A DNA stretch of 64,000 bases from Tessaracoccus rhinocerotis (GTDB lineage: Bacteria; Actinomycetota; Actinomycetes; Propionibacteriales; Propionibacteriaceae): positions 186,001-250,000 of the forward strand of contig NZ_VKKG01000001.1 of NCBI RefSeq assembly GCF_007197885.1. The letters are read 5' to 3'. Shown piece by piece: positions 46,641-54,705 of the stretch. The notes below the pieces were generated by a model. That model made no database searches and was not told where the DNA came from. It saw nothing but the letters and a program-made list of their open reading frames with translations. Within the stretch, counting starts at the first letter, position 1. Each line of letters starts with the position of its first letter. A program made the position numbers and the translations under genes.

Positions 46641-47205
46641 TGTGCGCGCATCCCTGCGGGCGGCTCTGTTCAGAGCTCGGAGCGGGCATGCGTTTCGAGG
46701 GAGGTGGCATTCGTCTGCAGGTGCCGACGCCAAGGGACCACGACCGCAGCACTGATCCCCATGGCGATCGGCGCCATCAGCGCAATCCAACCGGGGCTCC
46801 CAAAGACCCAAGAGCCGAGCAATGGCAACGCAGCCGATGCGACGAGGAAGCCAACGGCCAACCTTGAGGGCAAACCCCGTCGGACACTCCCACCCAGCCG
46901 CAGGACTCCCGTCATTCCTGCCAAGAGCGCCAGCGGTGCATCAAAATGGCCGCAGCCGGGCAGAATCGGGTCGAACCAAGAATGCCTCGACACCGGTGGA
47001 TCCACTCCCAGAGCAGGGTCAACACCCCAGTGCATCTCCATCGTCGGGAGCAGCATCACGCCGACACCCACCACCGCCACCACTAGGGCGACTATGCCTG
47101 GCCAGCGCTTCATTGTTCGATCCTGCCACTACGGCACACCAGCCGGGGCGGCCCTTCACTTTCCTAGGCGGAAGCCCGCTCTGGATGCAGCAAGTCCGGA
47201 CGTCC
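46635..47205. repeat. Duplicated gene unit, copy 1
   Basis: This block (3' flank GCGGCATGTGCGCGC, the 147-codon membrane protein gene and its upstream region ending TCCGGACGTCC) recurs at 49540-50102. The protein copies align without gaps and the shared motifs on both flanks show that more than the coding part was copied. Confidence 0.75.
46670..47113 (-). CDS. Four-helix membrane protein, paralogue 1
   Basis: A 147-residue protein with about four hydrophobic helices and no known domain. Conserved features are an N-terminal MKRW, a helix ending MLLPTME, WGVDPALG, RHSWFDP and FDAPLALLAG. It is roughly 60% identical (by eye, no gaps) to the protein at 49577-50020, including MLLPTME, WGVDPALG, RHSWFDP and GWIAL. 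The duplicate covers flanking DNA too. Location in the cell membrane is predicted; the function is unknown. Confidence 0.75.
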   Translation of the reverse strand: MKRWPGIVALVVAVVGVGVMLLPTMEMHWGVDPALGVDPPVSRHSWFDPILPGCGHFDAPLALLAGMTGVLRLGGSVRRGLPSRLAVGFLVASAALPLLGSWVFGSPGWIALMAPIAMGISAAVVVPWRRHLQTNATSLETHARSEL

Positions 47206-47285
47206 AAATAAAACAACCCCGCCCGAATTGAGGACTATCCAGACCCAGGCGCCGGATGACGACGGTGCTGGCTTATCGTTCGCTT

Positions 47286-47834
47286 ATGAAGCAGGGGAAA
47301 CTGATCCGCATCCTCGAGTGTGTCACCGTAGCACTGGTCCTCGCTGGCTGCACCGGAGGCGCTGCCGTCCTTGCAGTTCCAGATGGCACCAATGCGGTAT
47401 GCGCAGGGGTTCTTCCCGGGAAGGCTGAGCCGTACTGGTTCGGTATCCCGGTTTCGAATCCGGGGCAAAGCCCGATCACGCTGAAGGACGTCCGCCTTGG
47501 GGAGCATGATCACATCATGATGAGCGATGCCTTCGCCGTGCCTGCGGTGCAACTCGATGACGGAACCATGCTGGGAGTGGGCGTGATGCGCGCTCCGGCG
47601 GAGGAGAGTCCCGAGTTGTGGTCCGGTCGGCAATCGGTGGCCGGGTACGTCATCGCGCCAGGGGCCGATGTTCATCTGGCGCTCGGTCTGTCTCGTGACG
47701 GGGCCGAGACCGGACGGGTCCACAGCCAGACCATCACATATCGGGTCGACGGTGAACTCTACGATCGCAACGCGACCTCCGGGCTGAAAATGGCCCTCAC
47801 AAGCGACTGCCAGACCCTCGAAGAAGACAAGTAA
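47286..47834 (+). CDS. Lipoprotein of unknown function
   Basis: A 182-residue protein whose signal peptide ends in LAGC (Cys at about residue 19), a typical lipobox, then a beta-rich domain with VSNPGQSPITLKDVRLGE. The N-terminal ATG at 47286 follows an AT-richer stretch. The domain resembles no family I recognise. It lies inside the decayed region and may be intact. Confidence 0.65.
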   Translation: MKQGKLIRILECVTVALVLAGCTGGAAVLAVPDGTNAVCAGVLPGKAEPYWFGIPVSNPGQSPITLKDVRLGEHDHIMMSDAFAVPAVQLDDGTMLGVGVMRAPAEESPELWSGRQSVAGYVIAPGADVHLALGLSRDGAETGRVHSQTITYRVDGELYDRNATSGLKMALTSDCQTLEEDK

Positions 47835-47848
47835 CACTTCCTCACTCT

Positions 47849-47918
47849 GCGCGGCAATTGAGGGCGGTCGCGCTCGGGTGCCAGGCAAGCCGGAAGGCTA
47901 CCCTCGCACACCGCGGCA
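47849..47918 (+). repeat. About 70-bp dispersed repeat, copy B
   Basis: Same element as copy A at 46572-46640 with one extra base (GGCAAGCC instead of GGCAGCC). Between copies A and B lies a segment that carries the paralogue 1 gene and the lipoprotein gene. The 205 bases from 47919 to 48123 contain no gene that I can support. Confidence 0.75.
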
Positions 47919-48076
47919 AATCCGGATGCTCGAAGCTCGCTTGGAAGCATGTTGCGCCGGCGCGGGCATTCGGAACGTCTGCGGCAGCTTCGGTGGTGCG
48001 GTCGCGCATTTGGGCATGACGCGCGTGGAGTGCCAAGGTCCAAGTCAACGGCCGCTCCGGTCTCCGTATCATGGGT

Positions 48077-48202
48077 GGACACTTGGCCTGCAAGCCCTAG
48101 AGAGCCCGACGCGCCAGGCGAAATCAATCGAGTTCCGCCCGCAGGTCCCGCAGCCAATCGGGGGCCGGGTTGTGGGTGGACCGTTCGGTAGGCCAAGTGT
48201 CC
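48077..48202. repeat. Inverted repeat with 13-bp arms
   Basis: GGACACTTGGCCT at 48077-48089 is exactly inverted as AGGCCAAGTGTCC at 48190-48202, 100 bases apart. One arm is inside the HIT gene 3' end. It could be chance, a large hairpin, or a remnant of a mobile element; no target duplication is evident. Confidence 0.5.
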
Positions 48203-48546
48203 AGTGCGTCACCTCGCCACCGAGGCACGACGTGGAAGTGCAGGTGGGGCACGGACTGGTCTGATCCCGGGCCGCTGGCGTTCAGCACATTCACGCCCAG
48301 TGCGCCCATCGTCGTTGCCATGCTTCGGGAGACACGCCGCACCAGGGACATCGTCGCGTGCAGGTCCGCCAAGGAGGCGTCCTGAACTCCGACCGCGTGG
48401 GCGTTGCTGATCACAAGGGTGTGCCCAGGAGCTAGTCGAGTCTCGGGCAATGGGAGCAGCGCTGCTGCCCGGTCTTCTCGGACAAGCCACTCTGCTGGTC
48501 CCTCCCCAGCTAGGAGACCGCAGAACACGCACGACCCAGCAAACAT
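48124..48546 (-). CDS. HIT family protein
   Basis: A 140-residue histidine-triad protein with CVFCGLLAGE near residues 6-15 and the active-site HLHFHVV near residues 105-111. HIT proteins hydrolyse nucleoside phosphoramidates or dinucleoside polyphosphates. The ATG at 48546 begins MFAGSCVFC; a longer form from 48633 has an unrelated leader and is doubtful. It is isolated within the accessory region. Confidence 0.85.
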   Translation of the reverse strand: MFAGSCVFCGLLAGEGPAEWLVREDRAAALLPLPETRLAPGHTLVISNAHAVGVQDASLADLHATMSLVRRVSRSMATTMGALGVNVLNASGPGSDQSVPHLHFHVVPRWRGDALDTWPTERSTHNPAPDWLRDLRAELD

Positions 48547-48696
48547 GCGCGAGAGCCTATCCCACCGCTGCGGCACCAATCCCGGTTTGGTGAACTGCTG
48601 GTGGCGTAGTCGACCCCCGGGTGATCGCGACAAAGCTGCGCAACGCTTCGCGGCTTGAGCGCGCGTTCGCGTGACGGCGATGTGGAACGAACTCTC

Positions 48697-49438
48697 TCAA
48701 AAAGTGTACGGCGTCCATTTCTGGCCATCCCAGATGTTTCCGTTTGTCAGATCGCCACCGATGAAGAGGAAGGGGGCGCCTTGGTCATTGACCTCTACGT
48801 ACTCACGTGTGCCATCGATGAGTACTGGCAGGCGGGCGTGCCAGGAATACTGGTAGGGGTTCGCAGATTGAACACGAAGCAGGAACTGCTCCACCCCATT
48901 GCGTCCCAGCGAGAAGGACAGCGGGTCGTGCCGAACCGAGCCAGACTGATCCTCCAGGTTCACAACTGGATTCCGGTGGCCGAAACTGTCTAGGTCCACG
49001 GTGTAGGCCCGAGGGGTAATGTCTGCCCCTCCGACTGGTCGCACAACCTTGACGCATGAGTGGTGCGGTTCGGAGGTGACCGTTACAACTGGCGTCTCGA
49101 CCACCACGGCGACGGGCGCCGTTCCCACCAGGGTGAGACGAACGACACTCTCCCAAAGGTCATAACCTCCGTGGCTGGACGCCCACCGACGCCACTCCCG
49201 CGGACTCGCCAGGCGGCGGCTCATCAGGCAAGCCAGTGGGGAAACAGAACTGAAATGGAACCCAGTCCGGCGTGCCAGCCCAGATCACTGCAGGATCGGT
49301 CTCGACGTGGACTGCTAGACCACGGTCCCGCGCAGTCTTGCGTCCAACGCGACCGACCAAGCGGTTCAGAGGCTCGACGAGCGTCGCAGCAAGGCCGGCC
49401 AGCAGTCCCACCGCGAAACTCGCAACCTCAGCCCACAT
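48697..49438 (-). pseudogene. Unknown membrane-linked protein, frameshifted
   Basis: The 5' part (49438-49160) encodes a hydrophobic N-terminal helix (VASFAVGLLAGLAATLVEPLN) and DPAVIWAGTPDWVPFQFCFPTGLPDEPPP. Near 49196-49215 the frame changes: PREWRRWASSHGGYDLW and VVRLTLVGTAPVAVVV, which naturally continue the protein, are in the next frame (48697-49224). Actinobacterial proteins with the same PREWRRWA-...-VRLTLVG arrangement have both parts in one gene. I read it as one gene with a frameshift; assembly error is possible. The function is unknown. Confidence 0.6.
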
Positions 49439-49539
49439 GGCATCACTCTAAGGCGTATTGATGAACGCCACGGCGGTCACCCAGAAGCAGTCTGGATCCG
49501 CCCGCTCGTGGCCGATTGCTAGTGAGTGCCGCCCACGCT

Positions 49540-50102
49540 GCGGCATGTGCGCGCGTTTAATAGAGTGCATGTCCGCTCAGGGTTCGGAGCGGAGATGTTG
49601 TTGGAGAACGGTGGCTTCAGCCTCGGCCAAGCCACGGGAGATAATCGCCGCCGCGGCACTGGCTGCCATCGCAGTTGGCGCCAACAGCGCAATCCACCCG
49701 AGACTCCCGAAGGCCCAGAACCCGAGTAGAGGCACGACCGTCCCCGCGATCAAGAATCCAACCGCGAGCCACGAGGGCGGGCCCCTGCGCACACTCAAGA
49801 CGAGCAGGAAGAACCCCGCTATCCCTGCCAACAGCGCAAGCGGCGCATCGAAACGAGCTACGCCGAAAAGAAGTGGGTCGAACCACGAGTGCCTCGTTAC
49901 CGTCGGCTCGAGTCCGAGTGCGGGGTCAACGCCCCACCGCAGTTCCATCGTCGGGAGAAGCATCACCACGACGCCCCCTGCCGCGACGATTAGGGAGGCC
50001 ATGCCCAGCCAGCGCTTCATCGTAGGATCATCTCAGAACGCCGCACCCACCGGGACGGACCCCGCACTGCATAGAAGGGGTATGCGGCAGTTCCGGACGT
50101 CC
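49540..50102. repeat. Duplicated gene unit, copy 2
   Basis: Second copy of the unit at 46635-47205. Shared flanking sequences include GCGGCATGTGCGCGC at one end and TTCCGGACGTCC at the other. A related CAGTT(C)CCGACGTCCG stretch occurs again near 51366-51381. Confidence 0.7.
49577..50020 (-). CDS. Four-helix membrane protein, paralogue 2
   Basis: A 147-residue protein with four hydrophobic helices, the paralogue of 46670-47113. WGVDPALG, RHSWFDP, FDAPLALLAG and GWIAL are conserved between both. Most substitutions are conservative and the frames are intact, so both copies may be functional. The C-terminal 25 residues differ most. The function is unknown; gene duplication with flanking DNA is clear. 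Confidence 0.75.
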   Translation of the reverse strand: MKRWLGMASLIVAAGGVVVMLLPTMELRWGVDPALGLEPTVTRHSWFDPLLFGVARFDAPLALLAGIAGFFLLVLSVRRGPPSWLAVGFLIAGTVVPLLGFWAFGSLGWIALLAPTAMAASAAAAIISRGLAEAEATVLQQHLRSEP

Positions 50103-50245
50103 GTAGATCGGCACGGCTGCGGCAGATCCGCGCTTTTCCAGATTATCCGGCGGGGCTGGATCGACATCGCCCCCTGGAGAGACTCTCGGATCCCCGGCTG
50201 CAAACACCATGGAGTGCTCGCCGGACGCAGCAACCACCGATCCTG

Positions 50246-50671
50246 CTAGTTCGAAGCGCGCACCGGCCTGCGTAAGCGCAGGCCGTGACGGCCATGGAGC
50301 ACGATAGCCGCAGTCATCAAAGCCGGGACGATTGCGAAGTAAACCCCATAGACCACAAGGTAGAAAACGAGTGCTCCCCACCACCCTCGATCATCCCACA
50401 GCATGCTGATCGGAAGTAGAGTCATCGCCGCAGCCGTCACGCCCACGGCCAAGACGGTCGCCCATCCAGACGGCGGACGCCAAGCCAGCAACGTGACCCC
50501 GGCTACAGCTGCCAGAGCAGTGCAAGCCAGCGAAAGGCTGGACCACGCCAACGGCGTCTCGTTAGGGCCTCCGAGGAGTAAGTGGGAGAGGGTAGGGACC
50601 GTCAGCATGATTCCCGCTGCGGCCAAGAAGGCTACAGCAATTCGGGCGGGGAAGGGGGAAGGCTTCTTCAT
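50246..50671 (-). CDS. Small four-helix membrane protein
   Basis: A 141-residue hydrophobic protein with four predicted helices and no recognisable family. It starts MKKPSPFPARIAVAFL; the frame extends to 50785, but that extension is not a plausible membrane protein N terminus. It lies in the accessory region between paralogue 2 and the toxin-antitoxin pair. The 159 bases before it in the strand direction contain no gene. Confidence 0.6.
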   Translation of the reverse strand: MKKPSPFPARIAVAFLAAAGIMLTVPTLSHLLLGGPNETPLAWSSLSLACTALAAVAGVTLLAWRPPSGWATVLAVGVTAAAMTLLPISMLWDDRGWWGALVFYLVVYGVYFAIVPALMTAAIVLHGRHGLRLRRPVRASN

Positions 50672-50830
50672 GCCTACAGCATGGACCATCCCGTCACCGA
50701 ACAAGTAGAGCCCCGGGAGTCCGTCCCCGCCAGCCGCACCGCGCCTCGTTCCAAGCGCCGGACTGGTTGAGCGTGCCTTCTTCACCCTTGGGAACGCGGC
50801 ATGAGCGAGCGTGCTTCTGTGCCCAGCTAG

Positions 50831-51073
50831 TCATGGCAGTAGGTCCCAGTACTGCTTGCGGGCAGGCATGGCGTGGATGACCATCTCTTCCCCGCTCTCG
50901 AAAACCAGGACAACCGTCTCCAGCAACCGAGCCGCGGTATCGAACCCGAGCCGCAGTTCCCGGTGCGGCCACTCATCCTCGTCAAGGGGCTCAATCCACA
51001 ACGACCAGTACGCGGCCTGCACCGCATCCTCCTGAGCGATGCCGTGCTTGAGTGCGCTCGGGTGAACCTTCAC
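50831..51073 (-). CDS. Putative toxin of a type II toxin-antitoxin pair
   Basis: An 80-residue protein beginning MKVHPSALKHGI. Its pattern (VQAAYWSLWIEPLDEDE, then RLGFDTAARLLETVVLVFESG and VIHAMPARKQYWDLLP) is that of a small-protein family regularly paired with ribbon-helix-helix antitoxins in Actinobacteria. The start overlaps the antitoxin stop by 4 bases. The target is unknown. Confidence 0.75.
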   Translation of the reverse strand: MKVHPSALKHGIAQEDAVQAAYWSLWIEPLDEDEWPHRELRLGFDTAARLLETVVLVFESGEEMVIHAMPARKQYWDLLP

Positions 51074-51303
51074 GCGGCGTAGCCGGCCAAGGCGCGACGG
51101 ATCGCCTCCGAGCGCGACACGTGATCCCGCTCAGCTGCCGCGTCCAGCTCGGCGAGCTCCTCGGGCGTCAGGCGCACCGCGATCACCTGCGACGGCTCAG
51201 CGCCGCGACCCGGACGGCCGCGTCCTCGCCGCAACAGCTTCTCCGGGTCGTAGCCAGCTTCTGCTTCGTCGGCCCACTTCTGGATCTGCTCGTCACTGAC
51301 CAT
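51070..51303 (-). CDS. Ribbon-helix-helix antitoxin
   Basis: A 77-residue protein with a C-terminal CopG-type ribbon-helix-helix (VIAVRLTPEELAELDAAAER, about residues 40-59). The N-terminal part probably wraps the toxin. It is the first gene of the operon, and the palindrome 8 bases upstream is a likely autoregulatory operator. Confidence 0.82.
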   Translation of the reverse strand: MVSDEQIQKWADEAEAGYDPEKLLRRGRGRPGRGAEPSQVIAVRLTPEELAELDAAAERDHVSRSEAIRRALAGYAA

Positions 51304-51310
51304 GCACAAA

Positions 51311-51321
51311 TCGTATAACGA
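51311..51321. promoter_or_regulatory. Putative toxin-antitoxin operator over the -10 element
   Basis: TCGTATAACGA is a near-perfect palindrome with TATAAC/TATACG acting as -10 sequence, 8 bases before the antitoxin ATG. Antitoxin binding would repress the pair. The short leader suggests a near-leaderless mRNA. Confidence 0.5.
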
Positions 51322-51411
51322 AAAGGGAGCGCGGGGAAGAGTCCCCTGGAACTTTGCGCAACTCGGCAGTTCCCGACGTCCGCTCGTCGGCAGTTGAGGA
51401 CGTTCCCGGAG

Positions 51412-51987
51412 TCAGGCCAGATGAATCTCGTACGTGTCGAGGAGCTTCCGGAGCCTCTCCATCCCGTCACCATATGTCCAGCGTTCCGCGTTCAATCCCG
51501 CGGACCGAGCTCCCGAAACGTTCGCAGGCTGATCGTCGATGAACAGCAGCTGCTCGGGGGCAAGCCCAAGATCCGACGCGATGTGTTCGAAGAACACCGC
51601 CGACGGCTTTGCCGAGCGGATGTCGCAAGAGTAGTACGCGCCGTCGAGGATCTCCTCGTAAGGCGCACGGTTTCGCATGCACGTCGCGCGGTAGGAATCC
51701 TGGTTTGTCGCGAGATAGCAGGAGACCCCGGTGGCTCGCACTCTAGCGACGATCTCCAACGCGGGCTGCAGGACGTCGAAGGTCCACCAGACGGAGAGAA
51801 CATCATCAATGCGATCGCCCAAACCCATGGCGTCAGCGACGGCCCGAATGCCATCTTCATCGATCGCTGCTCCGGTGAGCGCGCCAGGGAACTGAGACAC
51901 GACCGAGGCCGCGAGGTCCCAGGTGCCAGCAGGCGTGCCCTGTAGCACGCCGTCAGCGTCCCAGAGGACGGCACGGACGGATTGCAT
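51412..51987 (-). CDS. HAD family hydrolase
   Basis: A 191-residue haloacid dehalogenase-like phosphatase. The catalytic motif DADGVL (D at about 10 and 12), the Thr motif in CYLATNQ, the Lys in SAKPSAVFFEH and the acidic motif LLFIDDQPANV are all present. The cap is of the small alpha-helical type. The substrate is unknown. It has its own promoter region of about 128 bases next to hemW. Confidence 0.85.
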   Translation of the reverse strand: MQSVRAVLWDADGVLQGTPAGTWDLAASVVSQFPGALTGAAIDEDGIRAVADAMGLGDRIDDVLSVWWTFDVLQPALEIVARVRATGVSCYLATNQDSYRATCMRNRAPYEEILDGAYYSCDIRSAKPSAVFFEHIASDLGLAPEQLLFIDDQPANVSGARSAGLNAERWTYGDGMERLRKLLDTYEIHLA

Positions 51988-52115
51988 AGGGATGTGGGCC
52001 TCCGACTCTTGACGTGGGCGAGTGATTCGATCATAGAAGCGATGGATGTCAGGTCGCCGCTTTCCTCTGGATGATCCTCGCAGGCTCCGCTACGCCCCAA
52101 CATCGGCAGACCCGG

Positions 52116-53324
52116 TCAGTCCAGCAGGTCGCGGACCACGCCGTCGGCCAACAGCCGCCCCCGCAGGGTGAGGACCAGGCGGTCCCCTTCCACGACGGCG
52201 AGGCCTGCGCCAACCACGTCGCCGACCTTGGCACGCTCGGACGGCGTGAGGACGTCCAACGCGAGGCCGTCGGAGAGGCGCAGCTCCAGCAGCACGCGCT
52301 CCACCCGTTGGTCCTCGGGCGCGAGGAACTCACCCGCCTGCGCTGGCGAGCGTCCGGCGTCGAGTTCGGCCACCCAGGACCGGGGGTGCTTGCGGTTCCA
52401 GAACCGGACACCGCCCACGTGGCTGTGAGCGCCTGGCCCGATTCCCCACCAGTTGGCCCCCCGCCAGTAGGCGAGGTTGTGCCGGCAGCGGCCTGAGTCC
52501 CGGCTCGCCCAGTTGCTGACCTCGTAGTTCGTGAACCCCTGGCCGGTGAGGTACTCCTCTGCCACGAGGTACTTGTCTGCGAGCACGTCGTCGTCGGGCA
52601 TCGGGATCTCTCCCCTGCGGACCTGGAGCGCCAGTCGGGTGCCCTCCTCGACGATGAGCGAGTACGCGGAGACGTGGTCGACGGGGGTGGCCGCGACCGC
52701 CTCGAGCGAGCGGCGCCAGTCGTCGAGGGACTCCCCCGGCGTGCCGTAGATCAGGTCCAGGCTGACGTGCTCGAACCCAGCCTCGCTGGCCCAGCGGGCG
52801 GCGTCGAGGCCGCGACCGGCGGTGTGGACGCGCTCCAACACCTGCAGGACGTGCGGCACAACGGACTGCATCCCGAGCGAGATCCGCGTGAAGCCACCCT
52901 CGAGCAGCTCCTCGAAATAGGCGGGAGTCACCGTGTCCGGGTTGGCCTCGGTGGTGACCTCGGCCCCGGGCAGGAGTCCGAACTCGTCGCCGATGGCATC
53001 TAGGAGGCGCACCAGTTCGCGGGCGGGCAGCATCGTGGGGGTGCCGCCGCCGAAGAAGACCGTGCCGACTGGGGGCGCGGCATCGCCGAGGACGCGTCGC
53101 GCGAGGCGGATCTCGGCCAGCGCGCCCGTCAGGAAGCTGGAGGTGGACATCCCCGGCAACTCGGAGGCGGTGTAGGTGTTGAAGTCGCAGTAGCCGCACC
53201 GTGTCCGGCAGAAGGGGACGTGGAGGTACAGCGACAGCGGCCGCGCCGACACGTCCGCGAGGGCGGAGGCAGGCAGGGAGCCGTCGGCGGGCAACTCGAC
53301 GCCGTCTGGGAGCTGGGAGGGCAC
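52116..53324 (-). CDS. hemW: Radical SAM heme chaperone HemW
   Basis: A 402-residue radical SAM protein. The iron-sulfur motif is CRTRCGYCDFNTY (about residues 38-50; C-x3-C-x2-C). HemW proteins bind and deliver heme; they resemble coproporphyrinogen dehydrogenase HemN but lack its activity. It lies upstream of hrcA in the usual Actinobacterial order, here separated from hrcA by the accessory region. The start is set by the conserved N terminus. Confidence 0.93.
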   Translation of the reverse strand: MPSQLPDGVELPADGSLPASALADVSARPLSLYLHVPFCRTRCGYCDFNTYTASELPGMSTSSFLTGALAEIRLARRVLGDAAPPVGTVFFGGGTPTMLPARELVRLLDAIGDEFGLLPGAEVTTEANPDTVTPAYFEELLEGGFTRISLGMQSVVPHVLQVLERVHTAGRGLDAARWASEAGFEHVSLDLIYGTPGESLDDWRRSLEAVAATPVDHVSAYSLIVEEGTRLALQVRRGEIPMPDDDVLADKYLVAEEYLTGQGFTNYEVSNWASRDSGRCRHNLAYWRGANWWGIGPGAHSHVGGVRFWNRKHPRSWVAELDAGRSPAQAGEFLAPEDQRVERVLLELRLSDGLALDVLTPSERAKVGDVVGAGLAVVEGDRLVLTLRGRLLADGVVRDLLD

Positions 53325-53412
53325 CCCACGAGCCTACGTTCCGCGTCCTCCCTTGGCGAACGCGCGTGGCGGTGACCCAGGAGGTGAGCGGCCCAGTGGG
53401 ATGCTTGGACCC

Positions 53413-54705
53413 ATGAAGCTCAATCGACGAACCCTGCTCACCCTGGGCGGCGGCCTCGCCGCCACCGCGACCCTGGCCGCCTGCGGCAGCAACAACCCGC
53501 TCGCCTCCGAGGAGCCCACCACTTCAACAACCGGGGAGGACACGGCCGCTGCGGGCATCACCCTGCAGCAGTGGTACCACGAGTATGGCGAGGCCGGCGT
53601 CAAGGAGGCGGTCGAGGGCTACGCGGCTGATTACCCCGACGCCACCGTCGAGGTCAAGTGGACCCCCGGCGACTACGGCAGCATCCTGGCCGCGCAACTG
53701 CTGACCGACGACGTCCCGGACGTGTTCGAGGTGGAGCAGGGCGGCTCGCTGGACATGATCCGCAGCGGCCAGCTCGCCGACCTGACCGACATCATCGAGC
53801 CGGTCCGTGACCAGTTCAACGCCTCGGTGATGGAGCGCTTCACCTTCGAGGGCAAGGTCCACGGCATCCCGCAGACCATCGACATGCAACTCCTCTACTA
53901 CCGGCCCTCGCTGCTGGAGGCCGCAGGCGTCGAGCCGCCGCAAACCTTCGACGAGCTCGTCGCCGCGATCGAGGCGGTGAGGACCGACGACATCGGCGGC
54001 CTGTTCGCCGGCAACGACGGCGGCGTCGGCGTGCTCGGCACCCTGTTCATCTGGGCCTCCGGCAACGACCAGCTCAACGCCGAGCGCACCGAGGCGGCCT
54101 TCCTGAACGAGGACTTCTACAACGCCCTGGTGGCCTACCGCGAGCTCTCCGCCTCCGGCGGCGTCGTGCAGGCGGCCTCGGCCGAGTGGTACGACGGCGC
54201 CGCCTTCATCAACGGCGAGGCCGCGTTCCAGTGGGGCGGCCTGTGGTCTCTCCCGCAGATCATCGAGGCCCACGGCGACGACGTCGGCGTCCTCCCGTTC
54301 CCAGCCATCGGACCCGGCGGACGTCCTGCGGTGCCTTTCGGGGCGTTCGGCGCCTGCGTCGCGGCCGACGGCCCCAACGTCGAGGCCGCGAAGGCTTTCG
54401 TGAAGTGGCTGTGGATCGACCAGGAGGACAAGCAAGTCGACTTCTCCAACTCCTACGGCACCCACATCCCGGCCAAGGACGCACTCGTGGCGAAGGCGGA
54501 CAAGCTGTCGGGCGGTCCGGGCGCAGAGGCTGCCCGCTTCGTCGCCGAGAGCGGCTTCGCCAACGACATCATGTGGTCGGGGACCCTCGGCGACGCGTTC
54601 GGCGCCGCGGTGAGCAACGTCATCAAGCAGGACGCTGACCCCGCCACCGAGTTCGCCGACTTCGCGGACCTGGCGGCCACCGAACTGGAGAAGCTCCAGG
54701 GCTGA
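53413..54705 (+). CDS. Carbohydrate ABC transporter substrate-binding lipoprotein
   Basis: A 430-residue extracellular binding protein of the sugar cluster (family 1). The N terminus MKLNRRTLLTLGGG with the lipobox LAAC looks like a Tat- or Sec-exported lipoprotein. It has GIPQTIDMQLLYYRPSLLEAAGV and FINGEAAFQWGG motifs. It is the first gene of a binding protein/two permease unit. The sugar is unknown. Confidence 0.92.
   Translation: MKLNRRTLLTLGGGLAATATLAACGSNNPLASEEPTTSTTGEDTAAAGITLQQWYHEYGEAGVKEAVEGYAADYPDATVEVKWTPGDYGSILAAQLLTDDVPDVFEVEQGGSLDMIRSGQLADLTDIIEPVRDQFNASVMERFTFEGKVHGIPQTIDMQLLYYRPSLLEAAGVEPPQTFDELVAAIEAVRTDDIGGLFAGNDGGVGVLGTLFIWASGNDQLNAERTEAAFLNEDFYNALVAYRELSASGGVVQAASAEWYDGAAFINGEAAFQWGGLWSLPQIIEAHGDDVGVLPFPAIGPGGRPAVPFGAFGACVAADGPNVEAAKAFVKWLWIDQEDKQVDFSNSYGTHIPAKDALVAKADKLSGGPGAEAARFVAESGFANDIMWSGTLGDAFGAAVSNVIKQDADPATEFADFADLAATELEKLQG

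Noticed and set aside
46670-47113. Insertion-sequence gene in the duplicated unit
   Set aside because: The duplicated protein is a four-helix membrane protein without catalytic residues of a transposase; the unit has no terminal inverted repeats.
47235-47888. Minus-strand gene overlapping the lipoprotein gene
   Set aside because: It is the shadow of the plus-strand lipoprotein, which has a proper signal peptide and lipobox; the minus-strand protein has no such features.
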